A stretch of DNA of 64,000 nt, from contig CP003083.1 of assembly GCA_000306725.1 (NCBI GenBank), positions 1,116,001 through 1,180,000 on the forward strand. Reading direction: 5' to 3'. The notes under the pieces were generated by a model. That model was not told the origin of the DNA, searched no databases, and saw only the letters and a program-made list of their open reading frames with translations. Positions within the stretch are counted from its first letter, which is position 1, and the number at the start of each line of letters is the position of its first letter. The translations under genes were made by a program, and so were the position numbers. The stretch is from Methanolobus psychrophilus R15. GTDB lineage: Archaea > Halobacteriota > Methanosarcinia > Methanosarcinales > Methanosarcinaceae. Positions 8,719 to 19,191 of the stretch are shown in pieces.

Positions 8719-9156
8719 TTACTCTTCAGGTTCTGTGCAGGAACCACCTGCATTTTCAATCTTGGTCTTTGCCGTAGCTGAGAATTCACATGCAGTAATG
8801 GCCAGTTTCTTTGATATCCTGCCAGTACCGAGCACTTTCTCAATGTAAAGATCATCCAGATCAATGTGGTAAACTCCATCCTTGAGCTCAGCAAAACCGT
8901 CTTCTACAAGCTGGTCTGCCAGTTCATCGAGTTCGCCTACATTGACAATCGAGGTGTCGTGCAGTGTCTTGAAAGGACGGACAAATCCTTTCTGCAAACC
9001 AAGATTGTAGCCTCGCTGCATTGCACGGGTGTGATGATGGGCGTTTCCACCACATTTACCCCTTCCACCACGGTTTCCGGCACCACGCCTGTTCTTGCCG
9101 GTGCCTCCACCGCAGGTGCGCGATCCCCTGAATTTTTTAGTGTTACCTTTTACCAT
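8719..9156 (-). CDS. rpl15: 50S ribosomal protein L15 (uL15)
   Basis: A 145-residue protein. The Gly/Arg-rich N-terminus ([23 protein letters not shown]) and the C-terminal domain ending in [19 protein letters not shown] are typical of archaeal uL15, a late-assembly large-subunit protein that wraps 23S rRNA. It is followed by the AT-rich gap ahead of secY and preceded by rpl30 at 6 bases. Confidence 0.96.
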   Translation of the reverse strand: MVKGNTKKFRGSRTCGGGTGKNRRGAGNRGGRGKCGGNAHHHTRAMQRGYNLGLQKGFVRPFKTLHDTSIVNVGELDELADQLVEDGFAELKDGVYHIDLDDLYIEKVLGTGRISKKLAITACEFSATAKTKIENAGGSCTEPEE

Positions 9157-9162
9157 CCCGGC

Positions 9163-9624
9163 TCACCTCATCTTCTTCAATAACTGGTTGATATCCTCAC
9201 CATGGTTACCAAGAACGCCGCCCTGCTGCACAGTTCTCTTGATCCCTGCGTGGCCTTTCCTTGGCGGGTGAAGCCTGAAGACCGGCTTGAGCAGAGGTAC
9301 ATCCTTGAGAGTGGCATTACCATCACACACTGCATGTGCAAAGGTTTCGATGGTGGCAAACTTGGTGTTTGCTGCCATATACTCATCGGTGAGCTTTTCG
9401 CCACCCTGGAGCATTCCACGGTTGTTGAGCATTTCAGTGAGTGCATCCGCATCGATGATACCATAGGCCACATAATCCTTGACCTTCTGGACCATACCTA
9501 AGTTTTGCGGGCTTTCGCTGAGGATCACACAGTGGTTTACCCTGTGAAGGCGGAGCATTTTAAGAGTATCCTCAATGGATCCCCTTACATTCACGTTACC
9601 GCGAACTCTTACCAAAGCGTACAT
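9163..9624 (-). CDS. rpl30: 50S ribosomal protein L30 (uL30)
   Basis: A 153-residue protein of the long archaeal/eukaryotic uL30 (L7-type) form: [32 protein letters not shown]. The bacterial form is only about 60 residues; the extra C-terminal part ending in [12 protein letters not shown] is standard for archaea. It starts one base after the rps5 stop, so the two are probably translationally coupled. Confidence 0.96.
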   Translation of the reverse strand: MYALVRVRGNVNVRGSIEDTLKMLRLHRVNHCVILSESPQNLGMVQKVKDYVAYGIIDADALTEMLNNRGMLQGGEKLTDEYMAANTKFATIETFAHAVCDGNATLKDVPLLKPVFRLHPPRKGHAGIKRTVQQGGVLGNHGEDINQLLKKMR

Positions 9625-9625
9625 C

Positions 9626-10258
9626 TCAGGCCTCCTTTTCCAGATACAGTGGCTGCTTTACAACACCAGTGTTCTGCAGTGCATTGAATGTCGCCTTTGC
9701 AAAGTTCAATGTAGACCTGGTAGTACCTTCGGTCCTTGTCCATACGTCCTTGACACCTGCTTTCTCAAGCACTTTCCTTGCAGTGTCTCCGGCGGCAAGT
9801 CCAAGACCACGTGGTGCAGGCTTAAGTGCAACAATGACACTGCCTGCTTTGCCCTTTACCTCGGAGGGTACGGTGTGTTCACGGCCACATGTACATTCCC
9901 ATGAGCCGCATCCGCGCTTTACCCTGATGATATTGATCTTGGCGTTATCTATCGCTTTTCTGATAGCAGGGCCAACCTGAACGTCCTTGCCCTGCCCAAG
10001 ACCTACAAAACCATTGCCGTTCCCTACAATGACGGTTGCTCTGAACTTAACACGGCGGCCAGAGTCAGTCATCCTCTGGACCATGTTGATGTCGAGCACC
10101 TCATCTTCGAGCTCAGGCAATAAGATATCAACTATCTTGGATTCCCTTATCGGAAGACCTGAATCGATAGCTTCGTCCATGGAAGTGATCTGCCCTTCGT
10201 GAACGAGTATTCCAAGCCTTGTTTGCGGAACCCATTCTTCTTCATATTCATATGCCAT
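9626..10258 (-). CDS. rps5: 30S ribosomal protein S5 (uS5)
   Basis: A 210-residue protein containing the double-stranded RNA binding fold and uS5 signature ([26 protein letters not shown]). It includes the archaeal N-terminal extension ([15 protein letters not shown]). It sits near the decoding region and mRNA entry. A Cys-containing insert ([15 protein letters not shown]) is common in archaeal uS5. Spacing is 8 bases from rpl18. Confidence 0.96.
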   Translation of the reverse strand: MAYEYEEEWVPQTRLGILVHEGQITSMDEAIDSGLPIRESKIVDILLPELEDEVLDINMVQRMTDSGRRVKFRATVIVGNGNGFVGLGQGKDVQVGPAIRKAIDNAKINIIRVKRGCGSWECTCGREHTVPSEVKGKAGSVIVALKPAPRGLGLAAGDTARKVLEKAGVKDVWTRTEGTTRSTLNFAKATFNALQNTGVVKQPLYLEKEA

Positions 10259-10266
10259 ATAATCAC

Positions 10267-10788
10267 CTAATTGAAGTCAGCAGAGATCTTTTCCTTAACT
10301 GTATCGAACAGTTCAGGCAGATTTGATCCTTCCATATACTCTGCTATGTGTTCTCCCCTTATTCTCTCATCGGAGGGCAGTATTGAAGGATTGTGGGGGA
10401 TCTCAAATCCAGCGTCCACTATACCCTTCAGGGTCGCATATACCCTTGAACCGGGTGATGCTACCTGCAGCCCAAGATCAAGGATACCATACTCATGCCC
10501 ATTGGCCTGTGCCCTGTAACCGAACAGAAGACCAGTAAGATACGCAGCCGTTGTGTTTCCGGTGGATGCGTCATATCCGTACTTTTTAAGTTCTGTTGAG
10601 ATTGCAGATGAAAGAGTTACATCCCCTTCCGGGGTAGGAGCGACAAGCTGGACCTGCATGTGCTTTGAACTCTTGCGCACAACCACACGGTTCTCCTTTG
10701 AAAGGAGTAACCTGAGTCTTAGGTGGTAATCAGTGCGCCCTTCTCTTCGTCTCCTGAAAGCGACTTTATATCTGGGTCCTGTTGCCAT
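10267..10788 (-). CDS. rpl18: 50S ribosomal protein L18 (uL18)
   Basis: A 173-residue archaeal uL18, which binds 5S rRNA. The N-terminus [20 protein letters not shown] and the motif [14 protein letters not shown] are characteristic. The length agrees with archaeal rather than the shorter bacterial proteins. It follows rpl19e at 47 bases. Confidence 0.96.
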   Translation of the reverse strand: MATGPRYKVAFRRRREGRTDYHLRLRLLLSKENRVVVRKSSKHMQVQLVAPTPEGDVTLSSAISTELKKYGYDASTGNTTAAYLTGLLFGYRAQANGHEYGILDLGLQVASPGSRVYATLKGIVDAGFEIPHNPSILPSDERIRGEHIAEYMEGSNLPELFDTVKEKISADFN

Positions 10789-10835
10789 GATTAACTTCTC
10801 CTAATTGAAACATACATATTATTTGATCTCATCAA

Positions 10836-11294
10836 TCATTCCCCGTGCTTTATAAGCTTCTCGGACTCCAGGTGTGCCACGAGGTGAGCAACACTGCGGT
10901 ATTCTCCACCTTTTGCCTTGCGGTATACCTTACAGTAAGTGGATTTATCCAGTGAGCCGTCGGCACGCATATCTTTCAGTTTCTGCCTCAGAGCACGGAT
11001 CTTCTTCATCCACTGCTCTTTGCTTGGAGCACGTGCACCCTTCTTACCTTTCCTCTTACCCTGACCTTTGCGGTGACCATACTTACGTTTGGCATCCCTT
11101 ACTCTTGCACGGCCACGGCTGACACCCTTGACAGCTTCTGCCTTGATGTTGCCGCTCTCTACCTGCTCACGTATGTCAGCTCGGGTAATGGCAACAGCAA
11201 TTTCTTCTGCTGCTTCCGGATTGAGCCAGACCCTGTGAACCCCGCACCCAAGGACCTGTGATGCGATCCTTTTCTGGTTTGTAAGATCGGTCAT
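10836..11294 (-). CDS. rpl19e: 50S ribosomal protein L19e (eL19)
   Basis: A 152-residue archaeal/eukaryotic-specific ribosomal protein: [22 protein letters not shown] at the start, then the strongly basic linker [20 protein letters not shown] and a helical C-terminus. The frame is open from GTG at 11303, but that GTG forms part of the GAGGTGA binding site for the ATG at 11294, so the shorter start is chosen. One base separates it from the stop of rpl32e. Confidence 0.96.
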   Translation of the reverse strand: MTDLTNQKRIASQVLGCGVHRVWLNPEAAEEIAVAITRADIREQVESGNIKAEAVKGVSRGRARVRDAKRKYGHRKGQGKRKGKKGARAPSKEQWMKKIRALRQKLKDMRADGSLDKSTYCKVYRKAKGGEYRSVAHLVAHLESEKLIKHGE

Positions 11295-11295
11295 C

Positions 11296-11685
11296 TTATT
11301 CACCTCTTGTCGGGTTCAGGATCTTTAGGCCAAGTTCCTGGGCTTTTGCCTGAATGATTGCTTTCTTTCGTCCACCGACCTTTGCAGCTATCCTTACAGC
11401 CTGGAAGGATGCGTCTAAATTTGTCAGATCGGTGACTGTGTTCACAAGAATCTCAGAGAATCCTGAGGGATGAAGTCCCTTGACAACGAGAGGGCTGCCG
11501 TAGCCCACCTGTGCAAGGGCACCCTTTGCCTTGTAGTGCCTGCGCTGTTTACCACGGAGACCCCTTGGGCGCCTCCAGTTAGAATCCAGACGCTTGTATT
11601 TGTGGGAATCGGTCCTCTTGAACTCGGGTTTCTTACCCTTCTGAACCTTTCTTACCTTGAAAAGGCGTTTGGTTTTTATATCCAT
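11296..11685 (-). CDS. rpl32e: 50S ribosomal protein L32e (eL32)
   Basis: A 129-residue protein with the eL32 signature: [19 protein letters not shown] followed by [15 protein letters not shown]. eL32 is present in archaea and eukaryotes only and lies on the large subunit. It sits in the standard archaeal place between rpl6 and rpl19e. Confidence 0.96.
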   Translation of the reverse strand: MDIKTKRLFKVRKVQKGKKPEFKRTDSHKYKRLDSNWRRPRGLRGKQRRHYKAKGALAQVGYGSPLVVKGLHPSGFSEILVNTVTDLTNLDASFQAVRIAAKVGGRKKAIIQAKAQELGLKILNPTRGE

Positions 11686-11694
11686 TCAAATCAC

Positions 11695-12228
11695 CTACGC
11701 TGTCTTCTCCACTATGTATATTCCATCCTGGAATGTACGCGGGTCAAATCTCTTGATCTTGGTTGCCTGTTCGATATTAGCTGCTGTCTGGCCAACGTCT
11801 TCCTTGTTGATACCTGTGACGATGACTTCATCAGCACTCGTTTTTATCTTGGTCTCACCAAGAACCTTAGCAGACCTGGCCTTTTTCTCACCGAGGAAAT
11901 TGCCGATGGTGAGCTTCTTGCCTTCTACCTTCACCTGCATCGGGAAGTGAGCATAGACGATCTTCATACGGTATTCAAAGCCCTCTGTCACACCTGTGAT
12001 CAGGTTTGTGATGTGTGAGGAAAAGGTACCGACCATTGCCCTCTGGGTCTTCTTCTTCACGTCAGTGTCAATCACGATTTTTGAATCAGCAACCTCTATA
12101 TTGATGCCCGGATACCAGAAAAGCCTCTGGTTGGACCCTTTTGGCCCTGATACTGACATGACGTTCCCCTTGAACGTGACTGTTACACCACTGGGAATGG
12201 GAACTTCTGTTCTAATTTCTTTTACCAT
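11695..12228 (-). CDS. rpl6: 50S ribosomal protein L6 (uL6)
   Basis: A 177-residue protein with two repeated uL6 folds. [22 protein letters not shown] opens the first. The second contains [20 protein letters not shown], the conserved region near the sarcin-ricin loop of 23S rRNA. Nine bases follow before rpl32e. Confidence 0.96.
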   Translation of the reverse strand: MVKEIRTEVPIPSGVTVTFKGNVMSVSGPKGSNQRLFWYPGINIEVADSKIVIDTDVKKKTQRAMVGTFSSHITNLITGVTEGFEYRMKIVYAHFPMQVKVEGKKLTIGNFLGEKKARSAKVLGETKIKTSADEVIVTGINKEDVGQTAANIEQATKIKRFDPRTFQDGIYIVEKTA

Positions 12229-12243
12229 TATTTCCCTCCGTCA

Positions 12244-12636
12244 TCAGTACACATATGCCAGCAGCTGTCCGCCTACATTGTTCTCACGAGCCTCGTACTG
12301 TGATATTACACCTATAGAGGTAGTCAATATCAAAGCACCGAAGTTCTTTGCAGGAAGATATTGCTTCTCCCATCTTTCGAAATCAGCAGCACCTACCGAG
12401 TAGCGTGGCTTGATAGCGCCACACTTGTTGATCCTGCCAACAAGTTCCACTTTGTAGATTCCTGCCTTACCATCTTCAATAAACTCAAACTCGCCAACAT
12501 ATCCACGGGACTGCATGACTTTCAGGACGGTTCCAATCAGCTTTGAAGCCGGCTGGATCGTACAGGAGTTCTTACCTATAGCCTCTGCATTCTTTATTGT
12601 GGATAATGCATCTGCGAGTGGATCTAGTAATACCAT
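12244..12636 (-). CDS. rps8: 30S ribosomal protein S8 (uS8)
   Basis: A 130-residue uS8, a primary 16S rRNA binding protein. [18 protein letters not shown] at the N-terminus and [28 protein letters not shown] at the C-terminus are the two family signatures (shown here only in part). It ends 15 bases before rpl6. Confidence 0.96.
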   Translation of the reverse strand: MVLLDPLADALSTIKNAEAIGKNSCTIQPASKLIGTVLKVMQSRGYVGEFEFIEDGKAGIYKVELVGRINKCGAIKPRYSVGAADFERWEKQYLPAKNFGALILTTSIGVISQYEARENNVGGQLLAYVY

Positions 12637-12646
12637 TTATCTCACC

Positions 12647-12799
12647 TCACGCATATTTCTCGAATCCCATGTCGTGGGCTATCTCGCGGAAGCAGTGTCT
12701 GCACAGGAAAATATCATATTTCCTGACAAGGCCCTGCTTTCTGCCGCATCTCTTGCATTCGTTTGCGCCATGCCCAAATGTCTTAGTGGTCTCAACCAT
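12647..12799 (-). CDS. rps14: 30S ribosomal protein S14 (uS14), zinc type
   Basis: A 50-residue protein found by translating the gap between rpl5 and rps8: it begins [20 protein letters not shown] and ends [14 protein letters not shown]. Four cysteines in a C-x2-C...C-x2-C layout (CKRC and CRHC) form the zinc ribbon of type Z uS14. Its ATG overlaps the TAA of rpl5 by one base (TAATG), a coupling signal. The size and the place between rpl5 and rps8 are exactly as expected. Confidence 0.97.
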   Translation of the reverse strand: MVETTKTFGHGANECKRCGRKQGLVRKYDIFLCRHCFREIAHDMGFEKYA

Positions 12800-13308
12800 T
12801 ACATAACCTCCACAGAATATCTCTCTTTAAAGAAGGCGACTGTGTCATCCTTTGTGATCCTGTGGGATGTTGGGACCTTGCCTCTGGAAATCCTTCTTTT
12901 GCTAATTCTATAGCCTGGGCGTTTAACGACCACGTTGATGTCCATACCAAAGATACCGATGTTAGGATCATATCTCATACCAGGGAAATCTGTGTGCTCC
13001 TCTATACCGAAAGCCACGTTTCCGTTCTTGTCGAACTGGGATGAGCGAAGCCTGCCTTCAACAATCGCAAGCGCAGTGGTGAGGAACGTTTCAGCTCTTT
13101 CACTCCTGAGGGTGACCTTGCATCCAATAGGTTCATTCTTCTTGATACTGAAAGCAGGAAGAGTCCTCTTGGAGTAAGTCCTGATGACTTTCTGCCCGGT
13201 GATCTCTGTGAGTATTCCTTCTGCATCCACAAGATGCTGACCGCTTTCTCCAACACCCATGTGAACAACGACCTTCTCAACAACAGGTGCTCTCATTACA
13301 TTACTCAA
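12799..13308 (-). CDS. rpl5: 50S ribosomal protein L5 (uL5)
   Basis: A 169-residue uL5, which binds 5S rRNA and contacts the P-site t[17 protein letters not shown] and [16 protein letters not shown] are the family hallmarks. The start used is TTG at 13308, giving MSNVMRAP, the usual archaeal N-terminus as I recall it. It overlaps the end of rps4e by 8 bases. The ATG at 13296 is the alternative. Confidence 0.95.
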   Translation of the reverse strand: MSNVMRAPVVEKVVVHMGVGESGQHLVDAEGILTEITGQKVIRTYSKRTLPAFSIKKNEPIGCKVTLRSERAETFLTTALAIVEGRLRSSQFDKNGNVAFGIEEHTDFPGMRYDPNIGIFGMDINVVVKRPGYRISKRRISRGKVPTSHRITKDDTVAFFKERYSVEVM

Positions 13309-14011
13309 CTACTTCACCACCTAGCTTGATAGCAGGTTCCTTCTCGCCAATGACAACCACATAGTCCTCAATTGTCTCGAAGTCATAGTCGCCGGATATG
13401 AATACCGTGTTATGCCTTGAACTGCGGACTGCGTTGATCTCCTTGATGGTACCAATAGAACCAGTGTGTTTACCACCTACTATCAGTGCAAGGTTGCCTG
13501 CCTGGTACTTGATGTGCTGTACCACTTTCTTGTCAGGGAGTGAAAGGATGATTGAATCCTTAGTGTTGTAATCATTGGAACCGATGATGTTTGAGCCATC
13601 ATTGAGGTTCAACTGGATCACTCCGCCCTTAAGTACGGTCTTTCCATTGATCCTGCAAAGCTTATTGTCAGTGGATTCCTTGATCTTATGGAGCTCAAGT
13701 CTTCCCTTGCCATCAAGCAGTACGCGGTATGCCACGTTTTCAACAGGCATGGATATTACATCCAGTAACCCGACCGGGAATCTAAGATCCTTGCGGATGA
13801 CCCCGTCAACAAGTACTTTGCCTTCTGAGAGCACACGCTTTGCCTCAGCACGATTATCGACTACACACAGCATATCTCTCAGGACTACAGCGAGAGGGAT
13901 ACTTTGCTGCTTGTTGTGTGGACCAGGCCTTGTTGCAGTGATCCACTTATTGGATTTCTTTGATATCTGCCAGCTGTTTGGAACAGATATTCTCTTTTGA
14001 TGTTTGCCCAC
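13301..14011 (-). CDS. rps4e: 30S ribosomal protein S4e (eS4)
   Basis: A 236-residue archaeal/eukaryotic ribosomal protein with an S4-like RNA-binding segment ([22 protein letters not shown]) and a C-terminal KOW motif ([19 protein letters not shown]). The N-terminus [19 protein letters not shown] is typical. It overlaps rpl5 and follows rpl24 at 8 bases. Confidence 0.96.
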   Translation of the reverse strand: MGKHQKRISVPNSWQISKKSNKWITATRPGPHNKQQSIPLAVVLRDMLCVVDNRAEAKRVLSEGKVLVDGVIRKDLRFPVGLLDVISMPVENVAYRVLLDGKGRLELHKIKESTDNKLCRINGKTVLKGGVIQLNLNDGSNIIGSNDYNTKDSIILSLPDKKVVQHIKYQAGNLALIVGGKHTGSIGTIKEINAVRSSRHNTVFISGDYDFETIEDYVVVIGEKEPAIKLGGEVVE

Positions 14012-14019
14012 AGAACCAC

Positions 14020-14370
14020 CTACTTTCTAATTACTGCTTCCCTGAGTTCATCCTTCATTTCCAGGGATGTGATCATTACATTCGAAGGATAGACAGGTCT
14101 TGCAACTTCAGTGCCGTCCGCCTTGGACACAGTGACCCCTTCGATCACGATTGTAGCGTGCTTCAGGGAGACTGCTTCTACCTTTCCCGTAGTACCTGCG
14201 TGGTCTCCACGCATGACCTTTACGGTGTCACCAACGATAACGCTTGCTGATCTGCAACCGTATTTCTCACGCAGTTCCTTTGAAAGGAGAGCACCCATGT
14301 ATTTCTGTCTAATATGCTGAGGAGCATTGTATCTTGCTTTCCTCTGTTTTCTTGGCTGATTTGATACCAT
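14020..14370 (-). CDS. rpl24: 50S ribosomal protein L24 (uL24)
   Basis: A 116-residue protein. The N-terminus with [19 protein letters not shown] is the archaeal/eukaryotic L26-type extension, and [22 protein letters not shown] is the KOW motif of uL24. It is an early assembly protein near the tunnel exit. Ten bases separate it from rpl14. Confidence 0.96.
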   Translation of the reverse strand: MVSNQPRKQRKARYNAPQHIRQKYMGALLSKELREKYGCRSASVIVGDTVKVMRGDHAGTTGKVEAVSLKHATIVIEGVTVSKADGTEVARPVYPSNVMITSLEMKDELREAVIRK

Positions 14371-14380
14371 ATCTCACACC

Positions 14381-14779
14381 TCAGGCTACAATGGATGCTG
14401 TGGTTCCGATCTTTGGATACCTCTCTGCCGCTTCCCTGGCCACGGGGCCCTTGAAGTCTGTTCCCTTAGGTACTCCATCCTTATCGACAATAACAATAGC
14501 GTTGTCCTCAAAAGACACCCTCAGGCCGTCAGGACGGCGGAATTCCTGCTTCTGACGAACTATGACAGCAAGGAGGATCTGCTTACGCATTTCAGGTGTG
14601 CCCTTTTTCACGGACACGACACACATGTCTCCAATACCTGCCTTAGGATATCTGTTCTTGACACCCCTATATCTTTTGACAGCTATTATCTCAACAACAC
14701 GTGCACCGCTGTTGTCCACACACTCAATGCGTGACCCTTTGTTCAAAGCACGCGGTATAGTAGATCTAATACCTCTCAT
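14381..14779 (-). CDS. rpl14: 50S ribosomal protein L14 (uL14)
   Basis: A 132-residue uL14. The conserved block [20 protein letters not shown] and the C-terminal [16 protein letters not shown]...AS segment are diagnostic. The protein contacts the small subunit. Its ATG overlaps the rps17 stop in an ATGA arrangement. Confidence 0.96.
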   Translation of the reverse strand: MRGIRSTIPRALNKGSRIECVDNSGARVVEIIAVKRYRGVKNRYPKAGIGDMCVVSVKKGTPEMRKQILLAVIVRQKQEFRRPDGLRVSFEDNAIVIVDKDGVPKGTDFKGPVAREAAERYPKIGTTASIVA

Positions 14780-15105
14780 GCCTGAGCCTCCGCCTTTATG
14801 ACAACATATGATTTTGTCTTACTCAACGGCCTGCATTCCGCGATCGTCACAATGTCCCCTACCTTTGCATCAATACAGTCGGGATTGTGTGCATGGATCT
14901 TGGATTGCCTTTTCTCATATCTTTGATATTTCTTGATAAGCATCTCGTGCTTGCGCTGGATGACCACGGTCCTGTCCATCTTGTTGCTAACGACGGTCCC
15001 TACAAGGACCTGTCCGCGAACAGGAAGTTGTCCATGGAAAGGGCAATTAACGTCATTGCACTCCTTTTCCGGTGATGGGACATCCAATCCTATATCTCTT
15101 GCCAT
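14776..15105 (-). CDS. rps17: 30S ribosomal protein S17 (uS17)
   Basis: A 109-residue uS17 (OB fold, binds 16S rRNA). The archaeal N-terminal extension contains [17 protein letters not shown]. The core reads [19 protein letters not shown], and the motif [19 protein letters not shown] is the family signature. It overlaps rpl14 by four bases. Confidence 0.96.
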   Translation of the reverse strand: MARDIGLDVPSPEKECNDVNCPFHGQLPVRGQVLVGTVVSNKMDRTVVIQRKHEMLIKKYQRYEKRQSKIHAHNPDCIDAKVGDIVTIAECRPLSKTKSYVVIKAEAQA

Positions 15106-15110
15106 GATTA

Positions 15111-15422
15111 TTACCTCATGCGTATTTTTCTTATGTTCTTGGTTCTGTTCTCAGGTTGTGAGACCAGAAGGTTCCCATTGATTTTTACATACTTTTCAGC
15201 ATGTTCGCCCGATAACCGGGCAGGTATCCGAAACACAAAGGTCGCGTCTGCCTTTGGAACCATTTTCTCGCGACCCGCCTTTGTTTGAACAATGATCATG
15301 TTCTTTGTTTCGTCAACCACTTTGCCGCTGATATCTATCAGCGCAGGGTTTGTGGCATCCACTACTTCAACAACTAATCCGATCAATTCATGGAATATTA
15401 GTTTTGAAGGAGTGATTTCCAC
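15111..15422 (-). CDS. rnp1: RNase P protein component 1 (Rpp29/Pop4)
   Basis: A 103-residue homologue of eukaryotic Rpp29. The Sm-like barrel is recognisable ([20 protein letters not shown], then [18 protein letters not shown] and FVFRIP). In archaea this protein, paired with Rpp21, helps the RNase P RNA bind and cut the 5' leaders of precursor tRNAs. Its place between rpl29 and rps17 is conserved in euryarchaea. No sui1/eIF1 gene lies next to it here, although many euryarchaea have one at this spot. Confidence 0.94.
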   Translation of the reverse strand: MEITPSKLIFHELIGLVVEVVDATNPALIDISGKVVDETKNMIIVQTKAGREKMVPKADATFVFRIPARLSGEHAEKYVKINGNLLVSQPENRTKNIRKIRMR

Positions 15423-15423
15423 T

Positions 15424-15627
15424 TCACATCTCCGTCATTTCTCTCTGGATGGTCTTCACCCTGGCAATGGTCCTCCTGAGTTCCCCGATCCTGCCGGGGT
15501 TATCAGGGGCGCCACCTGCGGATGAGAGAGCACGCTCACGAATGAGTTCATCTCTCATCTTATCAAGTTCGTCCATCCTTTCCTGAGGAGACATGTCCCT
15601 TATTTCGTTTAATCGAAGAATCGCCAT
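15424..15627 (-). CDS. rpl29: 50S ribosomal protein L29 (uL29)
   Basis: A 67-residue helical protein near the peptide tunnel exit. [20 protein letters not shown] and the final [19 protein letters not shown] are the typical pattern. Its start codon overlaps the rps3 stop by one base (TAATG). Confidence 0.95.
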   Translation of the reverse strand: MAILRLNEIRDMSPQERMDELDKMRDELIRERALSSAGGAPDNPGRIGELRRTIARVKTIQREMTEM

Positions 15628-16559
15628 TACTTCTCCTCCTTGTGAACACGTGCTATGGGGTGCCAGTAATCATAGCCCTCATGCTTGTGCTGCCAGACAT
15701 CTTCTGTAAGCCTGCGTTGTTCATTGACAACTTCTTCCAGTGCTACTGGCCCTTCATCGGAGGCTGCATTTCCCATATCCTCACTGCTCTGAGAAACTTC
15801 AGTGGTCTCTGCAGGAGCAACGGTTTCGGTAGTTGCAGATACTTTTTCCTCAACGGTCTCTTCCTCATCAGCGACCTCGCCTTTGGCTTGAGTATCGACA
15901 AGCGTCTTAATGCCAGCTTTTGCATCCTTGCTGACAACTGCTGCTTCAACTTTAGGCTCTTCTGCGATGTCCTTGAGATGGAAAGAGTCAGGCAATACTG
16001 CGCCCGGCGGGATAATCCTTACTTTACATCCAAGGGTTCCGAGTTTTTTGACCGCGACCGCAAAACCCTCATCGACAATATCATCGACAGGTTTCCCGGC
16101 GTGCTTGATGTAACCCTGAACGATCTTCTCGACCCTGGACCTTGCACCGGTAAGTTTTCCGGAGATGACGATCTCACAGCCCAGTGCGCCGGCATTCATG
16201 ATAGCTCTGATCGTGTTGTGACCGGCTTTCCTGAAGTACCAGCCCCTCTCAATAGAGGAAGCAAGGCGTGTTGCCATCATCTGAGCATTGAGCTCCGGCC
16301 TTCTGACTTCCTGTGCATCGATCTGAGGATTGTCGATGTCGTACATTCTGTCAATGTCACGGGTAAGCTTACGAATGACCTTACCAGCTTTACCGATGAC
16401 CATGCCCGGCTTTTCAGCGTAGATGGTGATCTGGGTACCCATAGGAGTACGGTTGAGCTCCATTCCTCCGTAACCAGCTTTGTTGAGCTGTTTCGCAAAA
16501 TATTCATCCATGGAGGCTTTTACGTAGCCTTCCTGGACAAATTTCTTCTCTATTGCCAT
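15627..16559 (-). CDS. rps3: 30S ribosomal protein S3 (uS3) with acidic C-terminal extension
   Basis: A 310-residue uS3. The KH domain motif ([20 protein letters not shown]) and the C-terminal [12 protein letters not shown] region are clear up to about residue 205. After that comes an extension rich in Glu, Thr and Ala (residues 215-285). The last 25 residues are again basic and aromatic ([20 protein letters not shown]). Extended uS3 tails are common in Methanosarcinales and haloarchaea. The protein lines the mRNA entry channel. Confidence 0.96.
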   Translation of the reverse strand: MAIEKKFVQEGYVKASMDEYFAKQLNKAGYGGMELNRTPMGTQITIYAEKPGMVIGKAGKVIRKLTRDIDRMYDIDNPQIDAQEVRRPELNAQMMATRLASSIERGWYFRKAGHNTIRAIMNAGALGCEIVISGKLTGARSRVEKIVQGYIKHAGKPVDDIVDEGFAVAVKKLGTLGCKVRIIPPGAVLPDSFHLKDIAEEPKVEAAVVSKDAKAGIKTLVDTQAKGEVADEEETVEEKVSATTETVAPAETTEVSQSSEDMGNAASDEGPVALEEVVNEQRRLTEDVWQHKHEGYDYWHPIARVHKEEK

Positions 16560-17014
16560 TACCGCACCTCACTCAGGATAATCTCGATATTTACAGTGTC
16601 CGTATTCTTGGGGCTTCCACGTCCACGGGCCCTGGCCATCATGCCGTGTATCACACGACCCTGTTTTGTGGCGATGTGTGAGAGATACATCTTGCTTGAG
16701 TCCAGTCCCTTGTATTCGGCATTGCTCTTAGCATTTTCCAGTATCTTCATGAAAGCTTCTGCAGCCTTTATAGGATACCTGCCGGTTGCCATGGGACCTT
16801 TTCTGTGCCCTGTACCTACATGGTGTCTCTTGAAAGGAACTGCCCTTTTGAGTCCCATTACATCTTCGAGATACTTCTGTGCTACTTCTGTGCGCATACC
16901 CTTTATCGCATGCCCGAGTTCACGGGATTTCTTAGGTGATATGTGAAGCTCCGAACCCATTGCCCTTGAGGATGTTTTCGGTTCCAGTTCCACGGTATAT
17001 CCAATTCTTGCCAT
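16559..17014 (-). CDS. rpl22: 50S ribosomal protein L22 (uL22)
   Basis: A 151-residue archaeal uL22 lining the peptide exit tunnel. [20 protein letters not shown] and the hairpin region with [20 protein letters not shown] identify it. The length matches the archaeal form. Its stop overlaps the start of rps3. Confidence 0.96.
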   Translation of the reverse strand: MARIGYTVELEPKTSSRAMGSELHISPKKSRELGHAIKGMRTEVAQKYLEDVMGLKRAVPFKRHHVGTGHRKGPMATGRYPIKAAEAFMKILENAKSNAEYKGLDSSKMYLSHIATKQGRVIHGMMARARGRGSPKNTDTVNIEIILSEVR

Positions 17015-17025
17015 ACATTATCACC

Positions 17026-17439
17026 TTATTTCAACGGAACGAATTTACTTGAACGGGTAGCTCCGACACCTGCACTTCCGTGGGAAACTTTTGGACGTGT
17101 CGGTGCAAATTCTCCGAACCTGTGTCCGATCATTTCAGGCTGCACTTCAAATGCCATGAATGTCTTACCGTTGTATACTTCGATGTTCTTGCCGACCATA
17201 TCAGGGAATATTATAATGTCCCTGTGGTGGGTACGCAAGCTGTCCTTACCGTCCCTGAGCTGTTGCATAACGTCCTTTTTGCCTTCGGAAAGTCCTCTGA
17301 GGATTGTGCGGCGCTCGCGTGCCGGCAGCAGTTCAGAGAATTCCTCAATACTCAGGGAGCGAAGTTCTTCAACCGTCTTGCCACGGTAGGTATATTCACC
17401 CTTTCGTTTTGGTAATTTTGATGATGTTTTCTTTGCCAT
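17026..17439 (-). CDS. rps19: 30S ribosomal protein S19 (uS19)
   Basis: A 137-residue uS19 located in the head of the small subunit. The core [20 protein letters not shown] and [20 protein letters not shown] are diagnostic. The N-terminal extension with [14 protein letters not shown] is the archaeal form. Fifteen bases separate it from rpl2. Confidence 0.96.
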   Translation of the reverse strand: MAKKTSSKLPKRKGEYTYRGKTVEELRSLSIEEFSELLPARERRTILRGLSEGKKDVMQQLRDGKDSLRTHHRDIIIFPDMVGKNIEVYNGKTFMAFEVQPEMIGHRFGEFAPTRPKVSHGSAGVGATRSSKFVPLK

Positions 17440-17454
17440 GATCTATTCCTCCGG

Positions 17455-18168
17455 TTAACGCCTTCCTGTCCTGCGTGCTGCGATCTGCCCTACCTTACGT
17501 CCTGGAGGTGCATTCCTGCTGACCGTGGTCGGTCTTCCCGGATGCTGCCTGTTACCTCCTCCGAAGGGGTGATCGATAACGTTCATGGCAACTCCTCTTA
17601 CACGCGGATACTTTGCAGCCCTGGTTCTCATCTTGTGGTATTTCTTACCAGCCTTCAGGAACGGCCTGTCTACCCTGCCGCCACCTGCAATGATACCGAT
17701 AGTTGCACGGCACCGTGGGTTCATCCATTTCAGCTCACCGGATGGCATCTGTACGACAGTCTTGCCACGTTCATGTGAAACGACAGTGGCATAAGTTCCG
17801 GAAGCTCTTGCGAACTGTCCGCCGTCATTTGGCCTTCCTTCGATATTACATACAGGTATTCCCTCAGGGATCTCTGCCAGTGGCAGGATGTTTCCTGGTT
17901 TTACCTCAGCAGATATGCCACATGCTATCTTGTCGCCAACTGCTATACCCTCTGGTGCAAGGATCAGGCGCTCTTCACCGTTATCAAAGGAAACTTTTAC
18001 AACGGGTGCAGAGCGGGCCGGATCGTGTGTAACCTCAAGAACCTCACCATATACCGTGTCATTTTCATCCACACGGGGGTGCTTCATTGAAGCTTTATAC
18101 CTGTGAGATGGTGCCCTGTATGTAGGAGTTCCACGACCTCTATTCTGTGAAATTATTCGCTTACCCAT
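17455..18168 (-). CDS. rpl2: 50S ribosomal protein L2 (uL2)
   Basis: A 237-residue uL2, essential for subunit joining and close to the peptidyl transferase centre. The C-terminal [20 protein letters not shown] motif, which includes the conserved histidine, is present. The N-terminus is [20 protein letters not shown], typical of archaea. Confidence 0.96.
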   Translation of the reverse strand: MGKRIISQNRGRGTPTYRAPSHRYKASMKHPRVDENDTVYGEVLEVTHDPARSAPVVKVSFDNGEERLILAPEGIAVGDKIACGISAEVKPGNILPLAEIPEGIPVCNIEGRPNDGGQFARASGTYATVVSHERGKTVVQMPSGELKWMNPRCRATIGIIAGGGRVDRPFLKAGKKYHKMRTRAAKYPRVRGVAMNVIDHPFGGGNRQHPGRPTTVSRNAPPGRKVGQIAARRTGRR

Positions 18169-18179
18169 ACTAGTTCACC

Positions 18180-18428
18180 TCACATTAAACCTATTCTGTT
18201 AGCTATTTCGTGGGCAGCATCTTTGCCTTCGAAAGTAACTATAGCCTTCTTCAGGCCGTTCATTGTGCTCATAGTACATACTGAAGCCACAGGGAAGCCA
18301 TACATCTTCATTATCTCGGATTTGACCTGATTCTTGTTTGCACGAGAATCAACGATAAACTGAAGCTTGTTGTCTTCCAGGAGCATCATTGCCTTTTCTG
18401 TAATGAAAGGATACTTGATCGATGTCAT
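18180..18428 (-). CDS. rpl23: 50S ribosomal protein L23 (uL23)
   Basis: An 82-residue uL23, the SRP and chaperone docking protein at the tunnel exit. [20 protein letters not shown] at the start is the family pattern. It overlaps rpl4 by the four bases ATGA. Confidence 0.96.
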   Translation of the reverse strand: MTSIKYPFITEKAMMLLEDNKLQFIVDSRANKNQVKSEIMKMYGFPVASVCTMSTMNGLKKAIVTFEGKDAAHEIANRIGLM

Positions 18429-19186
18429 TGGAACAGTCCCTCCAGATCAGCTATTGCAGACTCAGTCCATACTGTCAGTCTGCCTGCATGGGTTCCAGGT
18501 GCAAGGATCTCAGCGTTCAGGGAGGTAACAGATACCACATCAACACCTGCAAGGTTCCTTGCAGACCTGAATACTGCTGCATCGCCTGAAGCTACAATTA
18601 GGATACTCTTCCTGTTCTTGTACCTTCTGCCACGGAGCTTTCCTCTGCCTGCCCTGATATTCCGGCCGTCCTTTGCACGCATAACATCAGTGTATATGCC
18701 TGCAGCCTGCAGGAAAGTGACAATATCTTTTGTCTTTTCGATGTTCTCGAGAGCATTTTCAGCTACAAGTGGAAGCTGTGCATCGAACTTGTGGCCACGT
18801 CCCTTTACAAGGTCCGCATTACCGGTTGATGCAATGGCTGAACGAATAGCCATAAGCCTTTCTTTCCTGTTTACTTTTTCACTCCTGTCAGTCTCTACCT
18901 TAGGAGGATGTGCTCTTCTGCCGCCCCTGGCTTGAGGAACTCTTGCTGCGCGGCTACCGTTAACGATCCTAGGGATCTGTGCAGCACCCCTGCCTGAACC
19001 CCATGAAACTGCAGATGTTTCCATACCTGCGTACATTTTTGGACCATAGGGCTGCAGCCTGTTTGCCTGTGCAGCGACGACCGCTCTCTTGATAAGGTCG
19101 GGCCTGTAGGTTTCACCGAATATAGCCGGCAGTTCCACATTGCCTTTTATATTACCAGATAAATCAATAATATTTGCTGTAACCAT
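18425..19186 (-). CDS. rpl4: 50S ribosomal protein L4 (uL4)
   Basis: A 253-residue archaeal uL4. [20 protein letters not shown] and the extended loop [20 protein letters not shown] are the conserved parts that reach the exit tunnel. The C-terminal segment [18 protein letters not shown] is also typical. It is the second gene of the operon, 5 bases after rpl3. Confidence 0.96.
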   Translation of the reverse strand: MVTANIIDLSGNIKGNVELPAIFGETYRPDLIKRAVVAAQANRLQPYGPKMYAGMETSAVSWGSGRGAAQIPRIVNGSRAARVPQARGGRRAHPPKVETDRSEKVNRKERLMAIRSAIASTGNADLVKGRGHKFDAQLPLVAENALENIEKTKDIVTFLQAAGIYTDVMRAKDGRNIRAGRGKLRGRRYKNRKSILIVASGDAAVFRSARNLAGVDVVSVTSLNAEILAPGTHAGRLTVWTESAIADLEGLFQ

Positions 19187-19191
19187 TCACT